From positions 1 to 64,000 of the forward strand of contig JABSRN010000068.1 of assembly GCA_013214025.1 (NCBI GenBank): DNA of 64,000 nucleotides, read 5' to 3'. The notes under the pieces are model-generated. The model saw only the letters and a list, made by a program, of their open reading frames with translations. It had not been told where the DNA came from and did no database searches. This DNA is from Polyangiaceae bacterium. GTDB taxonomy: Bacteria > Myxococcota_A > Polyangia > Polyangiales > Polyangiaceae. The stretch's first letter is position 1; each line of letters begins with the position of its first letter. Made by a program: the position numbers and the translations under genes. Positions 52,663 to 61,081 of this stretch are shown here, one piece after another.

Positions 52663-53631
52663 ATGAACAAGTCGTTGAAGAAACAGCTGCGGGTCACGGC
52701 CGAGCAGCGCAAGCAGCGCATCGACAAGGTGCTCGCTGCGAGCGTCGATGCCTCACGTACCGACGTTCAGCGCTGGCTCGAGCAAGGTCGCGTCACCTTG
52801 GACGGCCAAGTGGCACGGCGGAGGGACACGGTCGCACCGGGGCAGCTCATCGAGTACGAAGCCGCTCCTTCGCCGCTGAGTTCGGCGGAGCCCGATTCAA
52901 GCGTCGAATTTGACGTGCTGTTCGAGGACGATTCGCTCGTAGTCGTGATGAAACCGGCGGGTCTCGTGGTGCACCCCGCACGCGGGCATGCAACCGGTAC
53001 ACTGGTCAACGGCCTGTTGGCGCGCTCGGGTTTTGGTCGGCCACCGGCAGATCCTGACGATGAAGAAGGCTACCTACGCCCCGGCATCGTGCATCGCCTA
53101 GACAAGGACACGAGCGGACTGATGGTGGTCGCAAAAACCGCGATTGCCAGAGAGTCGCTCAAGAGGCAGTTTGGTGAGCGAACTGTGGTCCGCCGCTATC
53201 GTGCCCTTACTGTGGGGGTTCCTCGAAGCGCGCGTTTGGAGAGCCTTCATGGGCGCTCGCGGACCTCCCGCCTGCGCTTCACCACCGCCGTGTCTGACGG
53301 CCGTCATGCCATCACAAACATCAAGTTGATCGAGCGCTTGGCCGCAGGCTCCGCTGCGTTGGTGGAGTGCCGTCTGGAGACCGGGCGCACGCATCAAATT
53401 CGCGTGCACTTATTGGAACTGGCGGAGACTCCGATTCTGGCGGACGCCCTCTACGGTTCGAGCACGGCGAGCGAGCCGGTGACCGCGGTGGCGGCCGAGC
53501 TGGGCCGCCAGGCGCTGCATGCGGGGGTGCTCGGATTTGAACACCCAGAAAGCAGTGAAGCGCTGCTGTTTGAGAGCCCCTTACCGGAAGACATGGCGGC
53601 GGCGCTCAAGGCGCTCAGAGCGTTGTCCTAG
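52663..53631 (+). CDS. RluA/RluD-family 23S rRNA pseudouridine synthase
   Basis: The 322-aa product has an N-terminal S4 RNA-binding domain (RIDKVLAASVDASRTDVQRW, then LEQGRVTLDG). The RluA-type catalytic domain follows, with the motif GIVHRLDKDTSGLMVVAKT containing the catalytic Asp and the C-terminal ETGRTHQIRVHLLELAETPI. This layout matches RluD, which modifies helix 69 of 23S rRNA, but RluC or an unnamed paralogue cannot be excluded. ATG 52663 is preferred; the GTG 52639 extension adds eight unlike residues. Confidence 0.92.
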   Translation: MNKSLKKQLRVTAEQRKQRIDKVLAASVDASRTDVQRWLEQGRVTLDGQVARRRDTVAPGQLIEYEAAPSPLSSAEPDSSVEFDVLFEDDSLVVVMKPAGLVVHPARGHATGTLVNGLLARSGFGRPPADPDDEEGYLRPGIVHRLDKDTSGLMVVAKTAIARESLKRQFGERTVVRRYRALTVGVPRSARLESLHGRSRTSRLRFTTAVSDGRHAITNIKLIERLAAGSAALVECRLETGRTHQIRVHLLELAETPILADALYGSSTASEPVTAVAAELGRQALHAGVLGFEHPESSEALLFESPLPEDMAAALKALRALS

Positions 53632-53664
53632 CTTCAAGCGACGAGAGGGCTGTGGAAGAGCGTG

Positions 53665-54651
53665 TCAGCTCGCGTTGGCCGGGGGAAGAGCGCCGTCGAG
53701 GGGCTCCTTGAACAAGGAAGGGAATCGGACTTGAACCCAGCCGAGCGCGAGGAAGCCCACAAGGACCGCCCACCACAGGGTCGCGAAGCGCACCAGAATC
53801 ATGGCTGCCGTCGCGACGGCAGTGGTCGTGCCGCCCAGACCTACCAATTGCCCGCGGATCATGGCTTCGGTGACTCCCAGTCCTCCGGGCACTGGGATGA
53901 CTGCGCCCGCCAAGGTCGAGGTGGAGTAAAAGAACGTGGCGAGCCCCAGTGTGCACTCAGCGCCCAAACCTTCCAAGAGCAGATAGAAGGCGTATGCCTC
54001 GCAACCCCATCCGACGACGGAGATGGCTGTAGGAATAGGCAGGGCCGCGGGGTTGGCGAGTATTCGCAAGCTCGCGAAGGCTTGCTCGAGCTTCGGTGCG
54101 AGCCGCGCCACACGTTGTCGCGGGCGCAGCTGAGCGATGAACCAGTGCGACGGGCGCTCCCACAGGATCAGTGTCAGCGCGACGCTCACTAGGCCCGTGC
54201 CAATCCCGGCCCAGACGAAGCCACCATCGAAGCTGAGGCTGCCCCATGTGATGAGTATGACGATAGCGAGCACGTCCGTCAGTCGTTCAGCGACGACGAT
54301 GGGAGCCGTGCGAGATGTGGGTACGCCGTGGGTACGCTTGAGCACCGCGCTTTTGAACACCTCGCCCACTTTGCCCGGGCTGATGGTGAGTACGAAGCCG
54401 CTTAGAAAGATCGCCAGGCTGTCAGATTTTCTGATGCCTTTTACCTGAAGGCGGTTCAAGTAATATTCCCACTTGAGAAAGCGCAGCAGGTAGTTGGTGC
54501 TGGAGAGCAACAAGGCCAAGCCGAAGCTGAGCCAGCGAAATTCGAGCAGGGTCTGTTCGATGTCACGGTAGCCGCTATAAATCACGAAGCCGCCGTACAG
54601 CAGCACACCGAGCAAGGTGGCGATGAGTACGCGCCGGATCAGATCGGTCAT
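53665..54651 (-). CDS. Flippase-like membrane protein (LPG_synthase_TM family), second copy
   Basis: The 328-aa protein has about eight TM segments and the same family plan as the one at 24209-25339. It shows LRFLKWEYYLNRLQVKGIRK, GFVLTISPGKVGEVFKSAVL and VIPVPGGLGVTEAMIRGQLV. No aminoacyl-transferase domain is attached. Such proteins are proposed to flip lipids or glycolipids across the inner membrane. It is convergent with the rluD-like gene and divergent from the MoxR gene. Substrate unknown. The two copies in one window are diverged, so they probably serve different lipids. Confidence 0.82.
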   Translation of the reverse strand: MTDLIRRVLIATLLGVLLYGGFVIYSGYRDIEQTLLEFRWLSFGLALLLSSTNYLLRFLKWEYYLNRLQVKGIRKSDSLAIFLSGFVLTISPGKVGEVFKSAVLKRTHGVPTSRTAPIVVAERLTDVLAIVILITWGSLSFDGGFVWAGIGTGLVSVALTLILWERPSHWFIAQLRPRQRVARLAPKLEQAFASLRILANPAALPIPTAISVVGWGCEAYAFYLLLEGLGAECTLGLATFFYSTSTLAGAVIPVPGGLGVTEAMIRGQLVGLGGTTTAVATAAMILVRFATLWWAVLVGFLALGWVQVRFPSLFKEPLDGALPPANAS

Positions 54652-54879
54652 CGGTGGTCTTGGGGGGCTGAGCTGGTGAGGGGCATGTCGCGCGTCACTG
54701 CCAGAGGCCGGGGAGGGGGATGAGAATCAGGGGGAGGCATGATGGGCGCTAGAGCTGGGAAGCTGTTGGTATTCCGACCGGCCACGGGTTCAGCGCGGTT
54801 TTGCGCGACTAGCGGCAAATTGCAAGGCAGGCAGGACAAGTGGCTTCATTGGGCGGAAGGTGTGGCAAAGTACCGACCC

Positions 54880-55899
54880 GTGTCAGCCCCCGAAGCTAGT
54901 TCTGTCATCTCTGCGGCATCCGACGTCGAACAACTTTCTGAGTGCGCGATCGCGTGCGAGGCGCTAAGGATTCAGATTGGCAAGGTCGTTGTCGGACAGC
55001 AGGGGGTCGTCGACTCGTTGTTGATCTCTTTGCTCGCCCGGGGTCACGCCCTACTGGTGGGAGTTCCAGGGCTCGCGAAAACCCTGCTCGTCTCCACTAT
55101 GGCTGAGAGCCTCGGCTTGAGTTTTGGTCGCGTCCAATTCACTCCGGACCTCTTGCCCGCTGATATCACGGGGACGGACGTACTGGCGGAATCGGCGTCG
55201 GGAACGGAGCGTGAGCTGACGTTCTTGCCGGGCCCGATTTTTCAGAACCTCGTGTTGGCTGATGAAATCAACCGCACCCCACCGAAGACTCAAGCGGCGT
55301 TGCTGCAAGCCATGCAAGAGGGATGTGTCACCGCCGGGACTACGACTCATGCCCTGCCGGACCCGTTCTTGGTGTTCGCCACTCGTAACCCCATCGAGCA
55401 AGAGGGAACCTACGTGCTGCCGGAAGCGCAGCTGGACAGATTCTTGCTCGAAATCCACGTGGACTATCCAAGTGAAGCCGAGGAGCTGCAGATCGCACGG
55501 CAAACCACCGGTAACGATTCGTCCCAGGTCGAACGTGTCGTCGGCCGCGAGCAAGTGTTGGCATTTGCTAAGTTGGTTCGTCGGATCCCGTGCACGGAGG
55601 AGGCCTACGAGTTGGCGGTCAAACTCGCCCGTTGTTCGCGCCCGGGACCGCACGCTCCGGATGCGGTGACGCGCTATGTTCGATTTGGAGCAGGACCGCG
55701 CGGCAGCCAGTCGCTCATTGTTGCCGCCAAGGCACGGGCCGCTATGCGCGGAGATGCCGCCGCCGATGTGGAAGATATTGCTGCGGTAATGCTTCCGACC
55801 CTTCGGCACCGTCTGGTGCTGGGCTATCGGGCTGAAGCTGACGGAGTGAGCGGCGCCGAATTGGTGGGCGAGATCGCCCGCGCCTGCGGAATGTCGTAG
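54880..55899 (+). CDS. MoxR-family AAA+ ATPase
   Basis: From GTG 54880 the product is 339 aa, the usual MoxR length. It contains Walker [12 protein letters not shown], Walker [21 protein letters not shown], sensor 1 [20 protein letters not shown] with the family-typical EGTY, and an AAA lid helix domain. MoxR proteins act as chaperones that activate metal- or VWA-domain proteins, usually encoded next door with a DUF58 gene. Neither a DUF58 nor a VWA gene follows here. An open frame continues to ATG 54739, but those 47 residues do not look like a MoxR N-terminus. Confidence 0.88.
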   Translation: MSAPEASSVISAASDVEQLSECAIACEALRIQIGKVVVGQQGVVDSLLISLLARGHALLVGVPGLAKTLLVSTMAESLGLSFGRVQFTPDLLPADITGTDVLAESASGTERELTFLPGPIFQNLVLADEINRTPPKTQAALLQAMQEGCVTAGTTTHALPDPFLVFATRNPIEQEGTYVLPEAQLDRFLLEIHVDYPSEAEELQIARQTTGNDSSQVERVVGREQVLAFAKLVRRIPCTEEAYELAVKLARCSRPGPHAPDAVTRYVRFGAGPRGSQSLIVAAKARAAMRGDAAADVEDIAAVMLPTLRHRLVLGYRAEADGVSGAELVGEIARACGMS

Positions 55900-56026
55900 G
55901 AAGACAGTCGCCCGGTCTGTGGGCCGGCGACGTCGGAGAGCTTGCGATCGGAGCGCTCACTCTGGCAGGGTCCCGGGAATAGGCTCTCCGGGTTCGGCGT
56001 TGAAACCTCGGCCCTCAGGATCACTG

Positions 56027-56521
56027 ATGAATACCCACCATTTTAGTACTCTCCGCGGTTACGCCGGTCTGTTGCTGCTCTCCATCGCGAGCATCGGCTG
56101 TCGCACGCAAATGATTCCGAATACGGACGTGGATGACACACCGAAGAACCGGGAAATCGTCGCGTTCTGCGAACGATACCGCAAGGCGGTGGAACACCGT
56201 GACGTCCGCTTCCTGCTCTCCTTCGCGGGATCTGAGTACTACGAAGATGGGGGCAACGCGGATGCCAGTGACGATCTCGATTACGCGGGGCTTGAGGCTT
56301 ACTTGAACGACAAGTTCAAGCAGGCCAAGGGGATCAGATACGAGATGCGCTACCGACGCGTGAGCGAGGGCCGCAAGAAGCTCATCCTCGTCGACTACAC
56401 CTATAGTGCTAGTTACAAGATCCCCAGCGAAGAAGGCGACATCTGGCGGCGCCGGGTCTCAGACAACCGCTTGGTGATCCGCCGCGACAAAGAGAAGTTT
56501 AAGATCATCGCTGGAATGTGA
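56027..56521 (+). CDS. Small lipoprotein with NTF2-like fold (tentative)
   Basis: From ATG 56027 the 164-aa product has signal GYAGLLLLSIASIGC with a clean lipobox (Ser-Ile-Gly-Cys). The mature part begins with a helix pair (IVAFCERYRKAVEHRDVRFL) and then strands with LILVDYTYSASYKI. A helix pair followed by a curved sheet fits an NTF2/SnoaL-like domain, often found in small bacterial lipoproteins. No active-site residue can be named. The upstream Arg-rich part of the open frame is rejected. It may follow the MoxR gene in one transcript (127-bp gap). Confidence 0.65.
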   Translation: MNTHHFSTLRGYAGLLLLSIASIGCRTQMIPNTDVDDTPKNREIVAFCERYRKAVEHRDVRFLLSFAGSEYYEDGGNADASDDLDYAGLEAYLNDKFKQAKGIRYEMRYRRVSEGRKKLILVDYTYSASYKIPSEEGDIWRRRVSDNRLVIRRDKEKFKIIAGM

Positions 56522-56589
56522 GCCCTGAGCCGTCGGGCTCCGGAGCGCCCGCGATGCGACAGAGTCTCAGGGGAGGCTGACCTCGTCCT

Positions 56590-56617
56590 AGCGGATGAGA
56601 ATCAGCGGATGAGAATC
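56590..56617. repeat. 14-bp perfect tandem duplication across the zinc-ribbon gene stop
   Basis: AGCGGATGAGAATC at 56590-56603 is repeated exactly at 56604-56617. The minus-strand TGA stop (56602-56604) spans the junction of the two copies. Confidence 0.95.
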
Positions 56618-57438
56618 GTGCAGGTCGAGGCATCGAGAGTTTTCACGATCGGATCGTCCCCCAGTGTTTTGCCTTCCCAAACTGGGCGCTTGAATTTTTC
56701 GCTCAGGACCAGCTTCACGGAAAATGGTAGCCCGTCGATGATGCCAGCCCCGATCAGCTTACGGGTAGCTTCACTGAAGGGGCAATTCGGATCGAGCACG
56801 GCTCGACCTTTCTTGGCTGCCGTGATGGTTGACGAGGTTGAGCCTTCCGGGCCCACGGAGACCTGAAACTGTTCTCGTTGTACTCGGGCTCCGGTGCCGA
56901 AGCCTTCTCCCGTTGGGGTGCCGTAGACGAAATGAACCGTGCCGCCGCCCTTGGCATCCACCTTGCTCGCGACCACAGGGCTCGCTTCTACGGATACCAG
57001 CACGGCGTCACGATTCCATCGCAGCGCCCGCGAGTGAGCCCCCCCCCAAATTAGATCGAGATCGACCGCCGCCAGATCTTTGATGCCAATGTCATCGGGA
57101 CCTTTGGGCTCGACCTTTTTCGGAGCTTCGAGCACGGTGGGAAGCGGAGCGACTTCGGCGACTTGCTCTTCCTTGCTGTTCATCAGCGCGACCGTAGCCA
57201 AGCCAATGAGCACGAGCGCTATGACTCCGCCTCCGATGGCCAGCGGCGTCATATTTGACTTCGGCTCAGGCTCTACCTTTTCGTCGATGACGCCGGCGAT
57301 GTACTGCTGTCGGGGTGGCTCCGGGGGCGCTTGGTGGCCGTCAGGTTGGTTAGCACCGCAACCGGGACATCTCCCGCCGGCAGCAGAGAGAACCATTCCA
57401 CATTCGTCACATACGAGCGCTGGGGTCTGCATTGTCAT
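56602..57438 (-). CDS. Zinc-ribbon protein with one TM and a periplasmic beta domain
   Basis: The 278-aa protein begins with a zinc ribbon (CDECGMVLSAAGGRCPGCG, about 10-28), then a Pro-rich linker. One TM helix (about 65-86) precedes a ~190-residue exterior domain rich in beta strands. Two Cys (DPNCPFS and STCTIL) may form a disulfide outside. The plan resembles bitopic sensors or scaffolds common in myxobacteria, but the outer domain is not a family I know. ATG 57438, with a second Met at residue 3. It lies five bases downstream of the lipoprotein gene on the same strand, so the two are probably co-transcribed. Confidence 0.65.
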   Translation of the reverse strand: MTMQTPALVCDECGMVLSAAGGRCPGCGANQPDGHQAPPEPPRQQYIAGVIDEKVEPEPKSNMTPLAIGGGVIALVLIGLATVALMNSKEEQVAEVAPLPTVLEAPKKVEPKGPDDIGIKDLAAVDLDLIWGGAHSRALRWNRDAVLVSVEASPVVASKVDAKGGGTVHFVYGTPTGEGFGTGARVQREQFQVSVGPEGSTSSTITAAKKGRAVLDPNCPFSEATRKLIGAGIIDGLPFSVKLVLSEKFKRPVWEGKTLGDDPIVKTLDASTCTILIR

Positions 57439-57443
57439 GTTCG

Positions 57444-58178
57444 CTAGGGTACCCGAAAGTCTTCGTAAACCTCGCGAATCTTGAAGCCTGGCCCGTCGGT
57501 TACCAGCAGGAACGTCATCTCTGGCCCCATAAGGCGCTGAATCTTATTGCTTCCTTGAGCTGCGGCGTGGGTGGTGGCCACCCGCAGGTAGATAAGTAGT
57601 TCGGTGCCCTTCGGAGTGAGAGCAAAGCTTCTCGGGGGGCTTAGTTTGGCGAGCTCCTCACTTCGGTAGAGCTCCAGGCGGCTGAGCTGAGCGGTCTCGT
57701 TCCCGGCTAGAGCGCGATAATCGAGTTTCTGAAATCGTGACTGCCAGTGTTGAATCAAGGCGCCGGGGCGTCCTCCAGCACTAGTGCGTATCTTCGCTTT
57801 CGGCGTGAGCAGCCGAATCATGGCGGGCAGGGACTCTGTTCCAATGGCGCGGAAGTAATCACGTACCAGCAACAGAGCGTGGTGGTTGTTGCGCGGGGCT
57901 TGCAGCACCACATCGCCGTCAAAAGCGACGGTGCTCGTTGAGGCAGAGATCGGGGGAGGCGGTCCAACGCCGCGTAGAGATGTGGAGGCAGCTGCCGGAG
58001 GTTCCAGGAGTATTGGAACGGGCGCACAGCCGACGCAGACAACTAAAAGTGCGGCGGTCGCCCCGCGAGAGGAGGCACCGATAGCGGCGTAGGAGTCACT
58101 GCGAACGCGGTTGGGCCTGCGACTACCGGGTCGAGGTTCGCTGCTACGAGCTGGAGAAGGCTTCCACGCCGGGGGCAC
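57444..58178 (-). CDS. Lipoprotein, unknown function
   Basis: The 244-aa product starts at GTG 58178, which lies 35 bases inside the 3' end of the amidotransferase-like gene. A basic N-region of about 40 residues precedes ATAALLVVCVGC, a good lipobox. The mature part has a helical segment with LLLVRDYFRAIGTESLPAMI and a beta-rich end with FLLVTDGPGFKIREVYEDF. This order resembles small NTF2-like export lipoproteins, as at 56027, but similarity is not clear. No ATG lies near the signal, so the start is uncertain. It is the middle gene of three overlapping or touching genes. Confidence 0.62.
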   Translation of the reverse strand: MPPAWKPSPARSSEPRPGSRRPNRVRSDSYAAIGASSRGATAALLVVCVGCAPVPILLEPPAAASTSLRGVGPPPPISASTSTVAFDGDVVLQAPRNNHHALLLVRDYFRAIGTESLPAMIRLLTPKAKIRTSAGGRPGALIQHWQSRFQKLDYRALAGNETAQLSRLELYRSEELAKLSPPRSFALTPKGTELLIYLRVATTHAAAQGSNKIQRLMGPEMTFLLVTDGPGFKIREVYEDFRVP

Positions 58179-58980
58179 CGTTCCTAGTTAGCGTCACGAT
58201 GCATCCTGGGTCAACCCGAGTCCAACCATTCGGCAGCTCGTCCAGCGCACCAGCAATGAGGGTGAAGCGCGCTGAAGCGGGATCGCTCACGCGGGGCGCA
58301 TCCGCGTCATGGGCGAATAGCTCGGAAACCGCGTGCTCGCCTGTGACCTCGTGCATGCCCATCAGCCCGTCGCCGTGAGCTGCGATCAAGAAATCGCCGT
58401 TGCTCAGCATCAAATCACCGCCTGCAGACTGCGGTGGACCGTCGATGCCCAACTCGTCTATCAGTTGGAATGTTTTTCTCAGTGCCGTTCGGGCATCGCC
58501 CGGCGACGCTGAGTTATCGGAAAGGTGACCCGCTTCATGCAGCAGGGAGAGAAACAAGAAAAAGAACACTTCGCTGTCGGTGTCGCCCCGGATGTTTCTT
58601 CGCAAGAACTCAGGGTGGCTCGCCATGATGCGGGCCCGACGCTCAGAAAATCCGGCGATGGTTCCGGTCTGGGCAAACATCCACTCTCGATAGCGAAACG
58701 GGTGTGTGTTTTCCGTGCGCAAGCGGCCGATGGTGGGCGTGCGGATATGAGCGAGCAAGATCTCCGTTCGGATCTGCTCACTCACGCTAGCGAGATCGAT
58801 GATCTCCCGGTCGTCGACAGGCCGGCGACGCAGCAACGCCTCGCCCGCGTGATAAAATCCCAATCCCCAGCCCAGCGGCGAGCCCCGGGTCGCGCGGACT
58901 CTCAACGGACCCGCGTGAGTTTTCAAGAGCGGACCGGTTAGTGCCGGTTGGTTGCCGATGAATCCGAAGACACGTGCCAT
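58144..58980 (-). CDS. Class II glutamine amidotransferase-like protein without catalytic Cys
   Basis: The protein from ATG 58980 (278 aa) starts MARVFGFIG. Class II amidotransferases (GATase_4/YafJ type) start MCR(L/V)xGFxG, where Cys2 becomes the N-terminal nucleophile; here it is Ala. Other family marks remain: LAHIRTPTIGRLRTENTHPF, the WMFAQTGTIAGF strand and a DSEVFFFLFLSLL helix. The usual Asn in HNG, part of the oxyanion hole, is also changed (QTG). It is therefore probably inactive as a glutaminase and may bind or regulate. The longer frame from 59022 lacks support. The 3' end overlaps the lipoprotein gene. Confidence 0.78.
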   Translation of the reverse strand: MARVFGFIGNQPALTGPLLKTHAGPLRVRATRGSPLGWGLGFYHAGEALLRRRPVDDREIIDLASVSEQIRTEILLAHIRTPTIGRLRTENTHPFRYREWMFAQTGTIAGFSERRARIMASHPEFLRRNIRGDTDSEVFFFLFLSLLHEAGHLSDNSASPGDARTALRKTFQLIDELGIDGPPQSAGGDLMLSNGDFLIAAHGDGLMGMHEVTGEHAVSELFAHDADAPRVSDPASARFTLIAGALDELPNGWTRVDPGCIVTLTRNGAPGVEAFSSS

Positions 58981-59205
58981 AGCTTGAGGGTGGGGAACGA
59001 TTCGAAGTAGTTCCCAATACATAGGATATCGCGCAGCCGCGCACTTTGCTACTGGCTGGGCGGCCGGTGCGTTGTTTCAAGCTGATTCGCAATGGCTTGA
59101 TGTGCCGGTGAAGTGGAATGCCCATGCTAAACTTGTGCTGCCGCACCTCGGCATCGGGAGCCATGGCTTTATCGCTCGGACCTGGCTTCATCTTTTGGGG
59201 CTTGA

Positions 59206-59239
59206 TTGTTCACGGAAAGGCACGGCGTTCCGTGAACAA
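59206..59239. promoter_or_regulatory. 12-bp perfect inverted repeat upstream of the PDZ gene
   Basis: TTGTTCACGGAA and TTCCGTGAACAA flank a 10-nt spacer (59218-59227). The repeat ends 36 bases before the PDZ gene start, in a ~295-bp gap between divergent genes that otherwise shows no clear promoter. A regulator-binding site is more likely than a terminator. Confidence 0.5.
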
Positions 59240-59275
59240 CGAACACATCACGACGCTGTGGTAGCGTGGTGGCAA

Positions 59276-60115
59276 ATGAGACGAATGAACTTTTCGCCTG
59301 CGTCCGCCCGAGTGTCGCGAACCCTGGCCTGTGCACTCTTAGCTTTGTTCGGTTCCAGCGCCTGCGCGGCTGTGTTCCCCGAGGTCAAGACTCCTCTGAA
59401 GACCCTGGACGAAGGCAGCGAGCTCGCTCCGCCTCCTCCGGATGACTTGCTCTACCTTTACGTTCAAAGTGCGGACATCCCCGAGAAGACCCGGGATGGA
59501 CGAGGCTGGGACGCCGTGGGGGGGGAAGCGCCGGATCCCGTCGCCAAAGTCTTTTTGAACGACGTCGAGTTATTTCGCACCGAGGTGGAGGCCAACACCT
59601 TCAAGCCGACCTGGCCCGAACAACCGAAAGCAAATTATCGCATCCCCTTGCACTCGAAGGTGCGGGTGGAGGTATGGGATAGCAACGCGATACACAATCT
59701 CCCTATCTGCGTGAAAAAGCTGAGATCACTTCACGACGCATCTCTGACAGGCGATCTGGCGGTTCTCTGCAACGGAGGAGCGCGAGTTATCCTAACCGTC
59801 GCCCCAGCGCGACCGATGTTGGGTCTCGGCTTCTTCTACGAGTTGCACTCCCGCGGCGTTGCGGTGACCCGGGTGTTTCAGGAATCACCAGCCGGCAGAG
59901 CCGGCATGAAGAAGGGTGACGAGATCATCGAATTGATGGGCAAAGCGGTGAAAGGTCTAAACAAGGGCGAGGCCCAGAGCCTTGTTAACGCTAACGCGTC
60001 CATCGGCGTCCAGATGATTCTGAAGCGTGGGACCGAGGAGATTTCGCTAAAGCTCAAGCGAGGCCCGGTTTATGGGACGGCCCAAGAGGGGATTTCCTTC
60101 GGGGAGTTGAACTAG
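59276..60115 (+). CDS. Lipoprotein with C2-like and PDZ domains
   Basis: From ATG 59276 (or 59285) the product is about 279 aa. The signal LACALLALFGSSAC gives a lipobox Cys. Residues 45-165 form a beta domain that reads like C2: LLYLYVQSADIPEKTRDGRG, then VAKVFLNDVELFRTEVE, FKPTWPEQ and KVRVEVWDSNAI. Residues 195-265 are a PDZ domain with GVAVTRVFQESPAGRAGMKK and GDEIIELMGKAV. A pair of Cys (LPICVKK, AVLCNGG) may bond. No protease domain is fused, so it is probably a periplasmic adaptor at a membrane face. The much longer upstream frame is not credible. Confidence 0.74.
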   Translation: MRRMNFSPASARVSRTLACALLALFGSSACAAVFPEVKTPLKTLDEGSELAPPPPDDLLYLYVQSADIPEKTRDGRGWDAVGGEAPDPVAKVFLNDVELFRTEVEANTFKPTWPEQPKANYRIPLHSKVRVEVWDSNAIHNLPICVKKLRSLHDASLTGDLAVLCNGGARVILTVAPARPMLGLGFFYELHSRGVAVTRVFQESPAGRAGMKKGDEIIELMGKAVKGLNKGEAQSLVNANASIGVQMILKRGTEEISLKLKRGPVYGTAQEGISFGELN

Positions 60116-60163
60116 TCAGCTCTAGAGTTGACGCGGGCGGGGCGGGGTCGCATCTTGACGTCG

Positions 60164-61081
60164 ATGTCCAACCCCAGCGAAGCCGTGCCTGCCACCATTT
60201 GGATTGAGGCGTCGTCAGAACAGAGCATGGCGGTCGACGGCCCCGATGCGAAGAGTTGGCTCAACGGGATGTTGAGCTGCGATGTGAAAAAAGTCAGCAC
60301 AGGGCGCGGGGTGTATGGCCTGGCCCTGTCGAAAACCGGCAAGATCCAGACGGACTGCAATGTGATCGCTACCTCGTCGGGAGTGGTGTTCAGCGTGGCC
60401 GCCGACATCTCACTGTTCAATTATTTCGATCAGCATCTGATCATGGAAGATGCGGAGCTGGAACAGCAGACGGACGTGTGTTGGATTCAGCTGCATGGCC
60501 CCCAGGCGTTGAAAATAGCAGCGGCAGTCGCCAGTGCACACTCTCTGCCGTGGGGCGCTATCGATTGGATGGGTAAGGGGGGCGTGGCATTGCTGTGCCC
60601 GACGGCGAAGCTGCCGGAGCTGAGGGACAGTCTGGCGGCGGAGGGGGCCGGAGCGCTCTCGGCCGCGGAATGGGCGAGTCTTCGATTGGAGTACGGCTTT
60701 CCGAAGTTCGGGGTCGACTACAGTGCCAAGGACAACCCCCACGAGGCCTCCCTCGACCGACGGGCTGTGTCCTGGGACAAGGGTTGTTATATCGGGCAAG
60801 AGGTCGTGTGCATGCAGGACATGCGCGGCAAGGTTAAACGCCGTCTCGTGAGTGCTTCTCTCGAAGGGAGCGAGCTGCCGGCTCAAGATACGGAGGTGGT
60901 CGACACTGCAGCCAACGCAGCTGTCGGCAAGGTCACGAGTTCCTCCTACAGCGTGACCCGAGAGTGCGTCCTGGTCATGCTGAGTCTTCGGGCGTCCGTG
61001 AGTCGCGACGCTGCTTTGGAGATATCCGGACGTCGCGCCCAAATCTTGTGGGAGCCGGCAACTGCGGGGGATTCTTCGTGA
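60164..61081 (+). CDS. ygfZ: Folate-dependent YgfZ/GcvT-like protein
   Basis: YgfZ binds tetrahydrofolate and supports iron-sulfur enzymes such as MiaB. The 305-aa product has the family hallmark KGCYIGQEVVCMQDMRGKVK with its conserved Cys. It also has WLNGMLSCDVKKVSTGRGVY near the N-terminus and RLEYGFPKFGVDY before the motif. ATG 60164 is selected because the upstream frame (ATG 60128) adds a basic stretch unlike the family. Its TGA overlaps the GTG of the cysteine synthase gene by three bases, so the two are translated together. The link between Fe-S support and cysteine supply is suggestive. Confidence 0.9.
   Translation: MSNPSEAVPATIWIEASSEQSMAVDGPDAKSWLNGMLSCDVKKVSTGRGVYGLALSKTGKIQTDCNVIATSSGVVFSVAADISLFNYFDQHLIMEDAELEQQTDVCWIQLHGPQALKIAAAVASAHSLPWGAIDWMGKGGVALLCPTAKLPELRDSLAAEGAGALSAAEWASLRLEYGFPKFGVDYSAKDNPHEASLDRRAVSWDKGCYIGQEVVCMQDMRGKVKRRLVSASLEGSELPAQDTEVVDTAANAAVGKVTSSSYSVTRECVLVMLSLRASVSRDAALEISGRRAQILWEPATAGDSS

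Noticed and set aside
59072-59275. 68-codon extension of the PDZ lipoprotein
   Set aside because: The extension has no signal and includes the inverted repeat. The signal peptide starts at 59276.
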